Assembly (NCBI GenBank): GCA_009602725.1
Contig: WELB01000043.1
Coordinates: 540,812 to 604,811 of the forward strand
Reading direction: 5' to 3'
Length of the DNA stretch: 64,000 bases
DNA from: Spirogloea muscicola
Taxonomy: Eukaryota > Streptophyta > Zygnematophyceae > Spirogloeales > Spirogloeaceae
Under the pieces are notes generated by a model that had not been told where the DNA came from, ran no database searches, and saw only the letters and a list, made by a program, of their open reading frames with translations. This document shows, piece after piece, positions 36,193 through 48,684 of the stretch (positions are counted from its first letter, which is position 1; every line of letters begins with the position of its first letter). The position numbers were made by a program, and so were the translations under genes.

Positions 36193-36456
36193 CTTCACGG
36201 TAAGACTTCCGCTGCGCTCTGTGCGTGTATGTGCGTTGGCGTTCTCTTGTATGAGGGTTGTCTCCATAACACCCTATACCCAAATCCAACTAGGACATAT
36301 TGACTCTAGCTGTAGCATCCATGTCCCTAAACAAACAGTTAGGGTCAGTATGTCCTGGTTTGGATTTAAACATAGGGTGTTTAGGAGACAACCCTCATAC
36401 AAGAGTACGTCAAACCACGTACGCGCACAGAGCGCAGCGGAAGTCTTACCATGAAG
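36193..36456. mobile_element. Foldback MITE, long terminal inverted repeats
   Basis: The ends are CTTCACGGTAAGACTTCCGC and GCGGAAGTCTTACCATGAAG. The match continues inward for about 115 bp on each side (for example CTTGTATGAGGGTTGTCTCC against GGAGACAACCCTCATACAAG), with scattered mismatches and a short unpaired centre near 36310-36340. There is no coding capacity. It looks like a non-autonomous DNA transposon or foldback element at the junction between a LINE tail and an LTR. No target duplication could be fixed. Confidence 0.85.
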
Positions 36457-37295
36457 CACCGCTTAGGGTGGTGACTCTACCAATAGACTTGCAGAGAGCC
36501 GGCGGGGCCCGCATCAACGAGCTGTGGCGACGGGCTGAGCAGCAGGCGGCAGCAGCAGGGCTGTGGTGGCGGCGGCGGCAGCACCAGCAGCGGGGCTGGC
36601 TAGGCAGCAGCAAAGCTGTGTCTCCCTGTCGGCGTTGGTCGGACTGAGGAGCCCGGCCAAGGCTTACTCCTTATAGCGTTTCTCCTGCCACCCGTCCTCC
36701 GAGGGTGTGACGAGGGTCGCCCCCAAGGCCCTCCCCCGGAGGAGCGAGCCGGACAATGGGGACACGAAGAGCGGCGCCTTGGGCGGCTCCAAGGAGGCGC
36801 GAAGCGGCGCCTTGGGCGGCTCCAAGGAGAAGCGAAGCGAGCACGACGCGACGCCAGAACGGCGCGAAGGGGCGCCTTGGCAGAACCAATGAGGCACGAC
36901 GGGATCCCTTGTGCGGCATCGAGGAGGTGCGACGCGGCGACTCGGGCGGCACCAAGGAGGCGAGCCTGCGGCGCTTCAGACAAGCACCAATGAGAGGCGA
37001 CGGGGCGCCTGAGGTGGCACCAGTAAGAGGACAAGGAGCGCCTTAGGTGGCACCCATGAGGCGCGACGGGACGCCTTATGCGGCACCAAGGAGGCTCGAC
37101 GCGGCGCCTGGGCGGAGCACGTGCGGTACGGAGCCCGGGGCCTCGGGCCGTACTAAGCAACATATAGTGGAGCAGAGCTACCGGTACCATTTGAGACTTC
37201 CAAACGGCAGATATGATACGACCATGTAAGGTTACCGGCACCATTGGCGAGAGAATGATAAAGTAACTTTTGTAATTAGGGACAGGGATGCTACA
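36457..37295 (-). repeat. LTR of family D, reverse orientation, with internal repeats
   Basis: In minus sense it begins TGTAGCATCCCTGTCCC (37295) and runs left to about 36457. At 36765-37100 it contains degenerate units of roughly 30-35 bp built on GGCGCCTTGGGCGGCTCCAA. It is the inverted partner of 34196-34447. Confidence 0.6.
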
Positions 37296-38555
37296 TGGTT
37301 GGCCAGGCCTGCCCGCAATCGGACCTACCTGATGTACTTTCGATCTCTGCTTTCTTGCAAGCTCTGGAGGCCGGAGGGCCTCTACTTTTCTGACTGACCC
37401 ATGCTAACTTGCACGTAGTAGCGAAGGTGTCCGTGAGTTGGCCTTCTCGTCGTTGGCCTAAAGACGTGGTGTTATTCATTGTGTCTTGCAGGCGCAACGT
37501 GACCCATCGACCTCCGCGCGTTGGATGACGCTGCTGTGCTCGTGTGAGACGGGACACCAGCTCCTACTTCCTGGCGGTGATAATACTCAGGAGAGGCCGC
37601 ACCCAGCAAGACTGCTGGTGTATGTCGCCCGCCACCCAGATCTTGGTGCTGTACACGTGGTACAGACGATGATGTACACGTGGTACAGACGATGAGGGGC
37701 TGGTTGCTGTCACACCGGCTAGGATCCTAATGGACACAGGGGCTACTGCGTCCTTTGTCAACAAGAACCTGATAGGTGTCCATAGCTTGGGTGTCGAGTC
37801 CACTGCTTTGGAGCGCGTGACACTGGCAAATGGCCAGACCACCGATGAGCTGGGGTTTATGTAAGCTTATTCCAGGATGGGCGGGACTCGCCCGCACCTC
37901 GGCGGGCCACTTGTCTGTCAAAGCCTCTTGCCCGCCACCTGGACGAGCCACTTGTTCGTCAAGCGGCTGTGACGTAACAGCACCGTGTAGCTTTTGCAGC
38001 CTGTGGAATCGTTGTTACACTTGGACTGTACAAGTGGCGCACGGCGCCTTGTCCTTTGCAATGAGCAGACCTGTAAACCGGCACGGGCGCCTGGACTTTC
38101 AACTCTGCTGTCCACCATGCAGACGAAGAAGATGCTGCACAAGCAAGCGGTCGAGTCCGCGAGCCTTGTGTTGCTGACGTCGTGTAACGAGTCTGCTCCT
38201 GACTCGTTGAGAGTGCTAAGTCTTCACAGGGTGGCATTCGTGATGAGATGCTGAATGAGTACTCGGATGTAGCTTCCCGACGCTCTCCTGAAAGGTCTAC
38301 CGCCTCACCGAGGCGTGGCTCATACTATCCTGATGGAGCCCAGCACGGAGCCGCCGTACAGACCAATATGCCGATTGATTCCTCTCGACTTTCGAGAGCT
38401 GCAAAGCCAAGGTGGACTTGCTAGACAAGGGGGGGTCATGGGGAGTCTTCTCAGTTGCCGTACGGTGCACAGATCCTCCTCGTGCAGAAGAAAAGACGGC
38501 AGTCTTCGGATGCGCATCGTTGATCGAGCTTTGGGCAAGCTCACCTTAGGTTGCT
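37296..38555 (+). mobile_element. Gag-end, protease and early RT segments of element B
   Basis: Plus-strand sequence resembles the minus-strand chromoviruses: a gag tail (LQALEAGGPL), protease (ARILMDTGATASFVNKNLIG) and the RT N-terminal lead-in (GLPPHRGVAHTILMEPSTEP). It is a broken fossil with several interruptions. Confidence 0.6.
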
Positions 38556-38559
38556 CCCC

Positions 38560-39074
38560 CCGCACCGTCCAGCGCCCGCCTTGGCCCTTCCCGGCCCGGC
38601 TGCCCGCGCACACCAGGCCGAAGAAGTCCTGCCTGGAAGCCGCACATCCGCCCGGGCAGCGGACGCCGCTCCCATATGAGAAACAGCTCTTTTAACCTCG
38701 GCAATGGCTGCGAAGGCCAGCACAAATGAAAGAGTTATCTTGATGTAAGATGGTGGCTGTGAGAGGAACGTCTGAGAGGCCGGAAGGCCAAAAATATTGG
38801 ACAAGAGAGACCAGCCCAAAGGAATGAACGAGAAGGAAGAAAGACTCTTCCAGTAGAGGGCGATGACTGTGATTAGCCAGCCCACAGAGTAAACAAACTA
38901 AGTGCGAAGGGGCCAAAAAAGCGCTAAAATATACAGCGTCTCAAGTAGCCACTGAGTGCTCAATATCATTTCTATCGATCTTCATTCCTTTTCTGGGCTG
39001 GTCAATCACAGGAATCGCCCTTCTGCCAGAAGACTCTCTTTCTCTCAATCTCCCGTTGAGCAGCCTGATCGACA
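38560..39074. mobile_element. Cluster of LINE tails inside element B
   Basis: Minus-sense tails (GACCAGCCCAAAGGAATG; GACTCTTCCAGTAGAGGGCG; GTGATTAGCCAGCCCACAG) are followed by a plus-sense tail (CTGGGCTGGTCAATCACAGG, CCAGAAGACTCTCTTTCTCT). They interrupt plus-strand RT sequence that resumes at about 39075. Confidence 0.6.
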
Positions 39075-39140
39075 CCCTTTGCCACGAGGGCAAAGACGGG
39101 ATATGCGTCGACCCCTGGACGACTTCGATCGTACGGGATT

Positions 39141-41338
39141 TGTAATGTCCCCGCCGTTACGGCCCGCTTAACCTTTAACTTAAGCGCTAACGTGTGACCC
39201 CTGACGCACACGCGGCTGACGCGTGCGACACGCGTACTACGTGCGCGCAACGCGCGAGGTGACGCGCGGTGTGACACGACTGATGACGATGTGACGTGCA
39301 GGCGCGCCGCCCCTAGGAGAGGCGGCGCATCTTGGGCTCCCAGAGAGGAGACTTCCTCGGCGGGGTCTCGAACCGGCCGCCTGGTCACGTGTGGCGCTCC
39401 TACGGGCCTATGCCACGCAGAGCGGCGCCGCCAGGCGGCGCCGCAGGGCGGTACTGCTGGGCCGCGCCGCAAGGCGGCGCCGCGTCGCAGGACGGCCGCC
39501 GCTTCCAGAAGGGAGCCGCGTGGCCTGCCCTCGCACTCGTATCCCCTTGTCGGGCCCGCCTTCCCGAAAGTGGGCCCTGAGACGAGCCTCCCAGAGACTC
39601 CTGAGGAGGGTGGCACATGAAGCACTACAAGTAGGGCTGAGAGCAGACTCGGGGGTACCCGGTCAACATTAGTGAAGCCCGCGAGAGAGAGGCGCAGCCC
39701 TGCTGCCAACTGCTGCCGCAGCACCGCCGACGCAGCCCTGCTGCTGCCTGCTGCTGCAGCGCGTCGCTGCATCCTGCCGTCGCTGACCTTCATCGGCTCT
39801 CCTGTGGTAAGACTGTGACTGCTCCTTTGAGGACAGTTGCTGGCCCTTATACCTGAGAGGTGAGTCGCCGCCTGTCGGCGGCGCCTCAGGGCAAGGTATC
39901 TGCTGCGTGGTACACGTGGTGCTTCACTGAGCTGGGGGTTTGTCTGATGACCCCAGCGACCGAGACCAATCAAAGACGTCCTAACCCCTAATTGTGTGTG
40001 TAGGAATCAGAAAGTCAAATTTGGTATCAGAGGAGTCCTTGCATCTTGCTAGCTTCTGTTCTGTGATAATACGGCTGACCATGCAAGGTTCCTTCTGATG
40101 CTCTGACACTGACTAGTCTCTTGTGACTTAGATCCCTTGCCAGAAAGTACCCGTGGATCTGCGTCGGCAGGCTGATTGGTGCTGTGAACACTCGCCCGCT
40201 GCATCCACGCAGCTGGGGTCGGCCAACATCAAGTAATTCTCCACCCCGGCGGCAATCGCATTTGCTAGGTCAGAATTTCGCCTGCGTAACCACCTGCGGT
40301 CGGCGGATTACCTGTCTGCTTGACAAGGAGGTGAAACCGACCGCCATTGGGCGGCGAACTCTGGCTATGTGCCGGGAACTGGTCCGTACACCAGTCCTGG
40401 CCTCTCCCTCCTCTCGCTTCGTGCGGCTTTGCGTTTTGGGGGTATGACTTGCGCGCTACCATGATTGCTTTGCTTGCCTGGGGCACCAGCTTGCTTAGTA
40501 ACATTGTGATAGCATTGTCTTAGCCGTTGTGTCTTATGCTCTCCACTGAGTTATCCCTCAGTGTGTTGATGTAAAGGCAAGGAGTCGGCTGACTCGAGTG
40601 CGCAACCTAATCCTCCGCCGCCAGCCGTACCTCCGGCTGAGGTTGAGGAGGCGGAAAGTGAGTTGGCGGGGCTCCACGCACCCGACATGGACGGCCTGAC
40701 ACCGGCCGAGGTGCAACGCCTTGTGCGTCTTGTGGAGCAAATAGAGGATGCAATCCTTAGTGAGAATTTGCTGGCAGTCCCTGAGTGGGAGGTGCCACGC
40801 GAAGAGATGCGAACAATACTCGCCCGTGTGTACGCTGAAAAGCTGCGAGTTGGTCGTGTCAAGGCGAAAGTACGCTATTTGGCAGCTAGGGCGTGCCCAG
40901 CCGTGTCAGCCCTCTAAGTACGATGGGCAAGGTAGTCCTACCGCCTGGTTCCGCTGTGAATTGAATTACTGGTTCATGATATGCACGACGGCGTTCAAAT
41001 TCGCGTGGGAATTGCAGCTACGTATCTCACGGATGATGCTGCCGCATGGTGGAACGCTGTGAAGTGAAGTCGTTCTCCCACCCCAGAGTGTTTAATACTT
41101 GGGACTTCTTCACCCACTCACTCGCCGCCATGTACGGATGAGACAGTATGCGGAGTTGTGCGCCCGCGATGTCATCAATATGACGTGGTATGTGACACCA
41201 CACCAAACTCGAAGGACGATTTTATCCAATGTCTGTTGTGCCAGTAGTACGCTCCGTGCATGGGCTTCTGCAAGCGCTGGTGGACGAAGTGTAAACACAC
41301 TGTTGTATGGCTGACTTCTAATTAATTGCAGTTTGATC
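39141..41338 (+). mobile_element. LTR-gag element of a second lineage (element C)
   Basis: An 877-bp LTR (39141-40017, beginning TGTAATGTCCCC) is followed by a primer-binding site (40021-40033) and a gag-like region from about 40555 (PPPPAVPPAEVEEAESELAG, DMDGLTPAEVQRLVRLVEQI). The gag resembles that of the minus-strand element at 54945-60046 more than that of element A. The right boundary is approximate and no second LTR is seen. It is a broken fossil, inserted in element B. Confidence 0.6.
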
Positions 41339-42556
41339 AGTTTACACAGTAATCGTCTGATTGTTCCGTGCAGTCGTGGAGTACACCCTCTACCATTGTG
41401 ACGCCTCTTTGATCAGCATTGGTGCCGTGCTCTTGCAAGGGCCACCCGAAGCATGCGAAAGTTGCCTGCTGATCCCGCACGGCGAAATTACACAACCGGT
41501 GAGCAGCTGTCATTTTACAGTAGTCACAAAATAATCCCCGTTGACGTACTTCCACTGTCAACAGCAACTGACGAGGCGGCAAGCTCGGTGGGCTAAATGT
41601 ATGGCATCGTTCCGCTTCCAGTGGGAGTACTGCTCTGGAAGGCTCAATGTTGCGATCCCGATGAGATGCAGTCTTGCAGGGGCTGCTGCAATGAATGCCT
41701 TGAACGGAACGCGTTGGGCGATTCGCATGCAGGCTTGCGTCCTACTCGCACTCTTCTCGGCAAGCTACTGCCAACCTCTCTGATTTGGACTCTCCGTGAT
41801 GTGTATGCACAGACCCTTGGTTAGCGGAGGCAACCAACATCGCACACTCTTCAATGACAATGGCTTTTCAGGGCACGGCGAAGCCATTGTGGTCTCGAAC
41901 TACAATGTCGTGCGGATAACCACTATGAAGGAGCTGCATGATACGCCATACAGTGGTCGTCTCGATTCAACAAGACCGAGAAGGCTGTAAAACGCCGTTT
42001 CTAGTGGCTGGGCTTTCAGCTCATGCTTTTGAGAAAGCTATATCACATGCCAGTGAAGCAAGGCAAGTGCTGGCAAGCCAGCCGGATGTCTTCAATCTTT
42101 GAAGATTCCTAAGCGTAATCGGACTGCTGTGCTTTTGTTTTCAACTCACGATTGCCTAAGACGCGGAATAAACTGATGCCGTTGTCGTCCTTGTGGATCG
42201 GTTGAGCAGATTGGTGCACATTGCTCAACGACCACGCGTGCCTCGGCAAGAGATTTTGCTGGCAGTCTTGTAGATAAGGTGCGAAAGTTGCATGAGGTAC
42301 CCAGAAGGAAGGTCTCGGACTGCATCCTAGGTTTACGGGTCACGCTTGGAAGGAAATATGCAAGCTTATTGGCACTATGCAGGCCATGTCCACTGCCTTC
42401 CATCCTCAAAGCAATGGCCAAGGCGAGACGATGATTACAATTCTGGAGGACATGCTTAGGCACTTTGTCAACCCGAGTCAGACTGACTGGGATGATGGGC
42501 TCCGGCCAAATATGCTGCAAACACTGCCTATCATGAGTCCACCAAAGAGAAACCCT
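41339..42556 (+). mobile_element. RNase H and integrase remnants
   Basis: Plus-strand fragments match the RNase H (CDASLISIGAVLLQ, HCQQQLTRRQARWAKCMASF) and integrase (STAFHPQSNGQGETMITILE, HFVNPSQTDWDDGL) parts of the chromoviruses. They end abruptly at the telomere-like tract. They are assigned to element B by order and orientation, though they could belong to element C. Heavily broken. Confidence 0.65.
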
Positions 42557-42560
42557 TCTG

Positions 42561-42595
42561 ACCCTAAACCCTAGACCCTAACCCCTAAACCCTGA
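42561..42595. repeat. Interstitial telomere-like tract, five 7-bp units
   Basis: The units are CCCTAAA, CCCTAGA, CCCTAAC, CCCTAAA and CCCTGAA. The tract sits exactly between a plus-strand integrase remnant and a minus-strand RT remnant. Confidence 0.9.
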
Positions 42596-42621
42596 AAATT
42601 GAGCACGTTTGATCGGAAATG

Positions 42622-42837
42622 CACAAGTGGTGTATGAAAAGCCGACTTGGGAACATCATCAGGAATGGTACGATGTTGGTGATGACCACTTTGCAAGGCA
42701 AGGGAGCTGAATACAGTAGCTCCAGCAAGCACAAGTGGTGTATGAAAAGCCGACTTGGGAACATCATCAGGAATGGTACGATGTTGGTGATGACCACTTT
42801 GCAAGGCAAGGGAGCTGAATACAGTAGCTCCAGCAAG
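42622..42837. repeat. Identical 108-bp tandem duplication
   Basis: Copies 42622-42729 and 42730-42837 appear identical throughout (starting CACAAGTGGTGTATGAAAAG, ending CAGTAGCTCCAGCAAG). They lie in the minus-strand RT remnant of element H, just right of the telomere-like tract. Confidence 0.9.
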
Positions 42838-43195
42838 ACGATCAAACAGATCATCCACGCATGGCAAAGGGTAACGGTTCTTCACGGTGAGCAACGCTCC
42901 GGACAGGAGGCAATCCAAGCGGAAGAGTATCAGAAAGACATCCAAGTACTCTGCCAGCAACTGGTCGAGAACCCCACTATGTGAGGCCTCAGCACTCACA
43001 TTTTAAGTTAGAGGGAGAGACTCAACACTCATCGTCACCACAAGATACACTGCTGGCGCTGGTACTTTGCAAAGAACAGCACAATAGAGGATCTTCAAGT
43101 GGGTGGGATTACACCAGAACATCATTGCATAAAAATCGGCGTGACCTACGGTGCACAGTGCATGTAAGCCGTTCAAAGTCCAAGAGGACTGACTC

Positions 43196-43721
43196 TGTAA
43201 GGAACCTCGCCCTACACACGCAGTTAGGGTGAGCAGTCCTTCTTGAGTTCGGCTGTAGGGCTTTAGGGACCAACCCACTACGTAGGCAAAGCACTTGCGC
43301 ATAGGCGCAGCGGAAGACAGGCCCCGTGGCGCTGCCGTCCGGCGGCGACTCCACCTCCTGGGCGCAGGCCGGCGCAGCAGGCCCCGCAGCAAGGTGCGGC
43401 GGTGGCTGCGGCGGCGAGCAGCGGCAAGGCTGCTCCTGGGCTTCACCGGCTCGAACTCCCCCTGAGCCTCTGCCCCCAAGGCTCTTCGTGCTTCCCCGTG
43501 CCACCCCCCGTCCAGGGGTGTGAGCGGGTCGCCCCAAGGCCTGCCCTTGCGGGCGGGCCCAAGATCCTCCCTTGAACGGGCGGATCCTAGCGAGGGTATT
43601 TCTGGACGGGCGGGCCACTTGCCCGGCAAGCCAGCCCGCCACCTGGCGGGCCCACTTGTCCCACATAGCCGGTCATGTAATGCCAACAGAGCCATCTTAA
43701 CCAAATGGCCGGTTCATTACA
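43196..43721 (-). repeat. 3' LTR of element G
   Basis: It begins TGTAAGGAACCTCGCC, ends GGCCGGTTCATTACA, and closely matches the LTRs of element A. Confidence 0.9.
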
Positions 43722-46700
43722 TACGTCCCCACTCTGGTGTTCACGTCCTCGGGAACAACGAGAAAACAGCCGACAGGTATTAAGATGCCCGACGGCTGCT
43801 GCCTCTACCGATCCTAGGAGAATTACCACCCTTGGCCAGGTATTCCCCGAGAGCATCTCGACAATTTGCCAAATTGGCCGCAGGCTCCCACGTGTTGTGC
43901 TCAGGCCCATACCCGAGCCACTTCACCAGATACTCACGGGTCTTACGCCCTCGAGGCTTGTCCCTGTGAGACAAGATCTCTTCCACCTCAAACTCAAGAT
44001 CATCCTCGATGACTAGTGGAGGTGGGGGCGGTTGCACACGACCATCCAAAAGGAAGGCCCTCAGCTGAGACACATGGAAGACGTTATGGACCTTCCAATG
44101 CACCGGTGTCTTCAACTCGTAGGACACCTTGCCCACAAGGCGTACTACTGCAAATGGTCCAACCCACTTGGGCAGCAATTTGCGCGTACCCCGCAAGGAT
44201 AAGTGCTTCGTGCTCAGCAGCACTTGCGCACCAACATCGAAGGAGACGTCCTTCCGATGTTTGTCAGCATAAGCCTTCTGGCGACTCTGGGCAATTTCCA
44301 AGAACTGCCGAGCTCGTCTCTGAGCCTCCAAGAGGGTCCCAGTAAAGGCCACCGCGGCGGGAACTCGTTCCAGCCTCCCCACCTGAAGTGGAGCTCGAGG
44401 ATGCTGACCATAGTCGAGGAAGAATGGAGTCTCCTTTGTGGACGCATGATAGGCATTGTTCACAGCATATTCAGTTGGAGCCAAATAGTCATCCCAGTCA
44501 GTCTGGCTAGAATTGACAAAGTGCCTCAACATGTCCTCAAGAACTCGATTTATTCGCTCAGTTTGGCCATCCGTTTGTGGATGAAAGGCTGTGGACATGG
44601 ACTGCTTCGTGCCAATGAGCTTGCAGACTTCTTTCCAGGAGTGACCTGTAAAGCGAGGATCGCGGTCCGAGACCAGCCTCTCAGGTATTCCATGTAGCTT
44701 CCACACCTTATCCACAAAGATGCCAGCGGAATCCTTCGCTGATGCCCGCGTAGTTGTGGGAGCAAAATGCACCATTTTACTCAGGCGATCCACAAAGACG
44801 ACATTGGCATCATAGCCGTGCCGCGTCTTAGGCAATTGTGTGATGAAATCCACACTTACATCAGACCAATTCCGCTCCGGAATCTGCAAGGGCTGAAGTA
44901 ATCCGGCAGGCTTGCCAGAGACTGCCTTACTACGTTGGCACGTGGCACAGCTTGCCACAAAAGCGCGCACCTGGGCTGAAAAGCCCTTCCACCAAAAGAG
45001 GCGTCGCACAGCCTGTTTGGTTTTGCTCACTCCCAAATGACCACTGTAAGGCGTATCATGCAGCTCCTGCATTATGTCTGTGCGCAAGGCATTGCAGTTC
45101 GGGACCACAATAGCGTCACCTTGCCACCAGAAGCCTTTGTCATCAGTGAGGGTGCTTACTAAGGTTGGCGGCATCAGCAAACCATGGGTCTGTGCCATAC
45201 CCTTTACGGATACGCACGTAGAGCTCAGAGAGCTCAGCCGTGGTGTGCTGAGAAGCTTGACGAGTCGGACGCAATCCTGCAGCCCGCACTCCAGAAGCAT
45301 TCAAGGAAGCCAACGCATCAGCGCCGCGAATGTTGCGACTCACAGGGTCTGCAACATTAAGACGTCCAGGGCGATAAACCCACTGGCAATCGAATTGTGC
45401 CATGCACTCAGCCCATCGAGCTTGACGCCTCGTCAAATGCTGCTGCGTGTGGAAATATGTCAACGGGCAATGATCCGTGACAACCGTTTTACATGCCACA
45501 CCTTCCAGGTAGCAACGCCAGACACGTAAGGCGTGCACCACAGCCAGCAATTCCTGCTCGCCCGTAGTGTAATTTCGCTCTGTAGGGATCAGCAGGCGAC
45601 TCTCGAATGCTAACGGGTGACCCTCTTGCAAGAGCACGGCACCAATGCCGGTCAAAGAGGCATCGCAGACGAGTTCATATGGCACGCCTTCACGAGAAAA
45701 GGCCAGCACAGGCAGAGATGTCAACGCCTGCTGTATTCCCTCAAATGCCCTCTGGCATTCGGACGACCAATCCCAAGGTACGTCCTTACGAGTCAGCTTC
45801 GTAAGAGGAAGTGCCAAGTTCCCATAGACTTGTAGGAACTTTCGGAAATGTTTTGCGAATCCCAAAAAGGAGCGCAATTGAGGCACAGTTTGTGGCACAG
45901 GCCAATCCCGTACGACCGAAGTCTTTTTGGGGTCGACACGTATGCCGTCTTTGCCCACGACATGCCCGAGGTATGTCAGCTCTGGCTGCTTAAATGTGCA
46001 CTTGGACCGCTTGGCATACAATTGATTTTCACGCAGCAACTGCAGCACTTAACGCAGGTGCTTCACGTGATCCTCAGGCGTTTTGCTGAACACCAGTATG
46101 TCATCCAAGTAAACCAGCACAAAATGGTAGAGCAGGGGGCCAAAGACCCTCGACATCACCGCCTGGAACGTAGCCGGTGCATTGGTCAAACCAAAGCTCA
46201 GCACCTTGAACTGAAAATGTCCAAGCGGCGTACGGAACGCCGACTTCGGAACATCCGCAGGCGTGATTCGAAGGTGATACCCACTTGCCAGGTCCAGGGA
46301 GCTGAACACTGTAGCCCCTGCAAGCCAATCGAACAGATCATCTATTCGAGGCAATGGGTGTCGGTTTGATAGTAAGCTTATTCAGAGCCCGATATTCAAT
46401 GCACATCCGTAAAGTGCCATCCTTCTTTTTGACAAAGAGGATAGGTGCTCCATGGCGACTGACATGGCTCAATGTAGCCCTTCGCCAGCAGGTCCTCGAC
46501 CTGGAATTGCATTTCTCGAAATTCGAGAGGGCTCAGCCGGTACATGAGACGGAAAGGCGGGCTGGCGCCTGGCTCAAATGGAATTATATGAGCCACACCT
46601 CGGTGAGGAGGTAGACCGTCCGGAACAGAGTCGGGAAACACATCCGCAAATTCTTCCAGCAGCTTATCAAGAACCCCGCCATGTGAATCCGCAGCATTCA

Positions 46701-48684
46701 CACACAAGTCAGGCTTAGACTCGTCGTTGAACGCCACCATTACAAGAAATGCCATCTGGACAGTGTTCTTGTGAATCAATCGCTTCATCTGCATGGCGGA
46801 CAGCAGAATGGAAGCCCCTGCCGCCAGCGGCGGTGCACAAGGAAGCTGCTTGCAAAGGACAAAGCGCCGTGCGCCACGTTGTACCGTGCAAGTATGGCGT
46901 TCAAAATCAAGGCATGCTGATGTGGCGCAAAGCCAGTCATCCAATATCACATCAAAGGCGACAGTCAACGCAATGGCATAACAAGGCACCTCGGCTTTGT
47001 ATTGCTGGATGCGAATGGGAACCTTGCACAGGCCTAACACATCGGTTGGGTGGCCATCGGCCAATGTCACTCTAGGCAGGCCATCTGCTTGCAAATGCAA
47101 GCCAGTGGAGCACACCAAATCCCTTTTGACGAAGGACACTGAGGCCCCTGAGTCTGTGAGGATCCTTGCTGGTGCCGCAGCAACCAGCCCCTCAAAAAGC
47201 ATTGTGTGTCCGTCCTTCATGGACACTGCCAAGGAATGGGGTGCGAGCGACATATACCCTGACCGCTGTCGGGTAAGGCCTAAGCCGAGTGGCATCAACG
47301 CTACGCCTAAGGAGCCTGTGTCCCGCCTCGTGCGAGCACAACAGCGACATCCCCAGCGGAGCTTGATCAACCACGCCGCACTTCTGTGGCACAATGAAGA
47401 ACAGCATTTCTTCAGGCCGACGGCACTCAGGCCAGCTCAGGTAGACATCTGCAGCCTCCTGCAAGTCATTGTGGGCTACCCACACAAATAGAGGCCCTCC
47501 GGCCTCCAGACCTTGCAGTAAAGCAGAAATGGAGCGCACAACCGGTATGTTGGTTGGCGGGCCAGCGATGCCAGCAAGATCAAACAGCTTAAGTGCGTCT
47601 GGCTGAATGAGATGGCTTGCAGAGGCAGGTGCCAAGCACTCACGCTTGCCCTTGGAATTGCCCTGGTCCCGGCCCATAGGGCGCTGTGAACGTGGCCGTG
47701 AGGAAGAGGGACCTGCCGCCGGGCAGTCCCTGAGCTGATGGCTCTTGGCACCGCACTTGAAGCAGCTGCCAGCCCCTTCCACCCGCGGCTTGGGGAAGTC
47801 GCCTTGAGGTCGAGCGTTCAAGCCGTGCCTCGGGTCGAACCGCTTCTTGCTTCGTTCTGCATCGAAGCCGCCTGCCTCCAGCAGGGGACGCTTGCATGGA
47901 CCGGCAATGTCCGGCGTGCTGAGCACCTTGCGGGCGTGCTCCACCATCTTGGTGAAGTCCGTGACAGGTTGCGCCGTTGCGGAATCCACCGCGACCGAAT
48001 TGCGGAAGCGAGTAGGCAGTCCAGCCTTGAATCGCTGGCATTGGTCAATTGGCTCATTGGCTCGCTGCGTAGCTTGGACAGCAGCAGACGGAATCCCCGC
48101 ACGTAGGGCTCAAAGCCCTCGCTTCCCTCGCCCCTCATGCAGAGAGCATCCAGCTCATCGCGGGCGCGCAGCTCTGCGTGTGGGTCGTCATAGGCTGACG
48201 TAAGCGAGCTGCAAAAGAAGTCCCAGCCACCGTACTCCTCGGGCGTCGAGCCCTTCTTCAGCGTGTTCCACCACTCTCGAGGCTCCCCCGTGAGATAGGT
48301 AACAGCGAGGCGCACGCGTGCCCCCGAGTCCGTGTTGGAGCACACGATCCACTCATCCATCTCATCGAGCCACGGCTGCAACCCTCCCAGATCGTCGTGA
48401 CCGGAGAACTGTCTGGGTGCATGGGCCCTGGCAAGTCCATGCTCAGGGTTGCCGCTGCTCTTGCGCATATGCTGCAACCAGGCATCCACCTTTTGCATGC
48501 GCCGCGCCTCGGCGCGCAGCTGGACGAGGAGGGTGCGCTGCTCCGCGCAGATCCTCGCAAGGAGACGATGTTGAGCCGGGTCTGTCGCAGACTGGGCTGC
48601 CGCCAGATCTCGAGTAAGGAGTGCAACGCGTTTGCAAGTCCCCAGCCGACAAGCCCTCCAGGCCTCCGGCTCCCAGCTCCACGT

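Larger units (their letters stand above)
23372..42556 (+). mobile_element. Plus-strand Ty3/gypsy chromovirus relic (element B), heavily interrupted
   Basis: A plus-strand LTR (23372-24485) is followed by a primer-binding site (24487-24499). Gag-like segments follow at 32189-32936 and 33839-34195, then gag-end, protease and early RT segments at 37296-38555, a short RT-to-RNase H piece at 39075-39140, and RNase H and integrase pieces at 41339-42556. All read on + and resemble the minus-strand chromoviruses in this window. Between them lie a solo LTR, element A, a reversed LINE fragment, an LTR-LINE-MITE-LTR block, LINE tails and element C. No right LTR is seen. Treating these pieces as one insertion is inference from order and orientation. 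It is an old, badly broken fossil with many interruptions. Confidence 0.6.
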
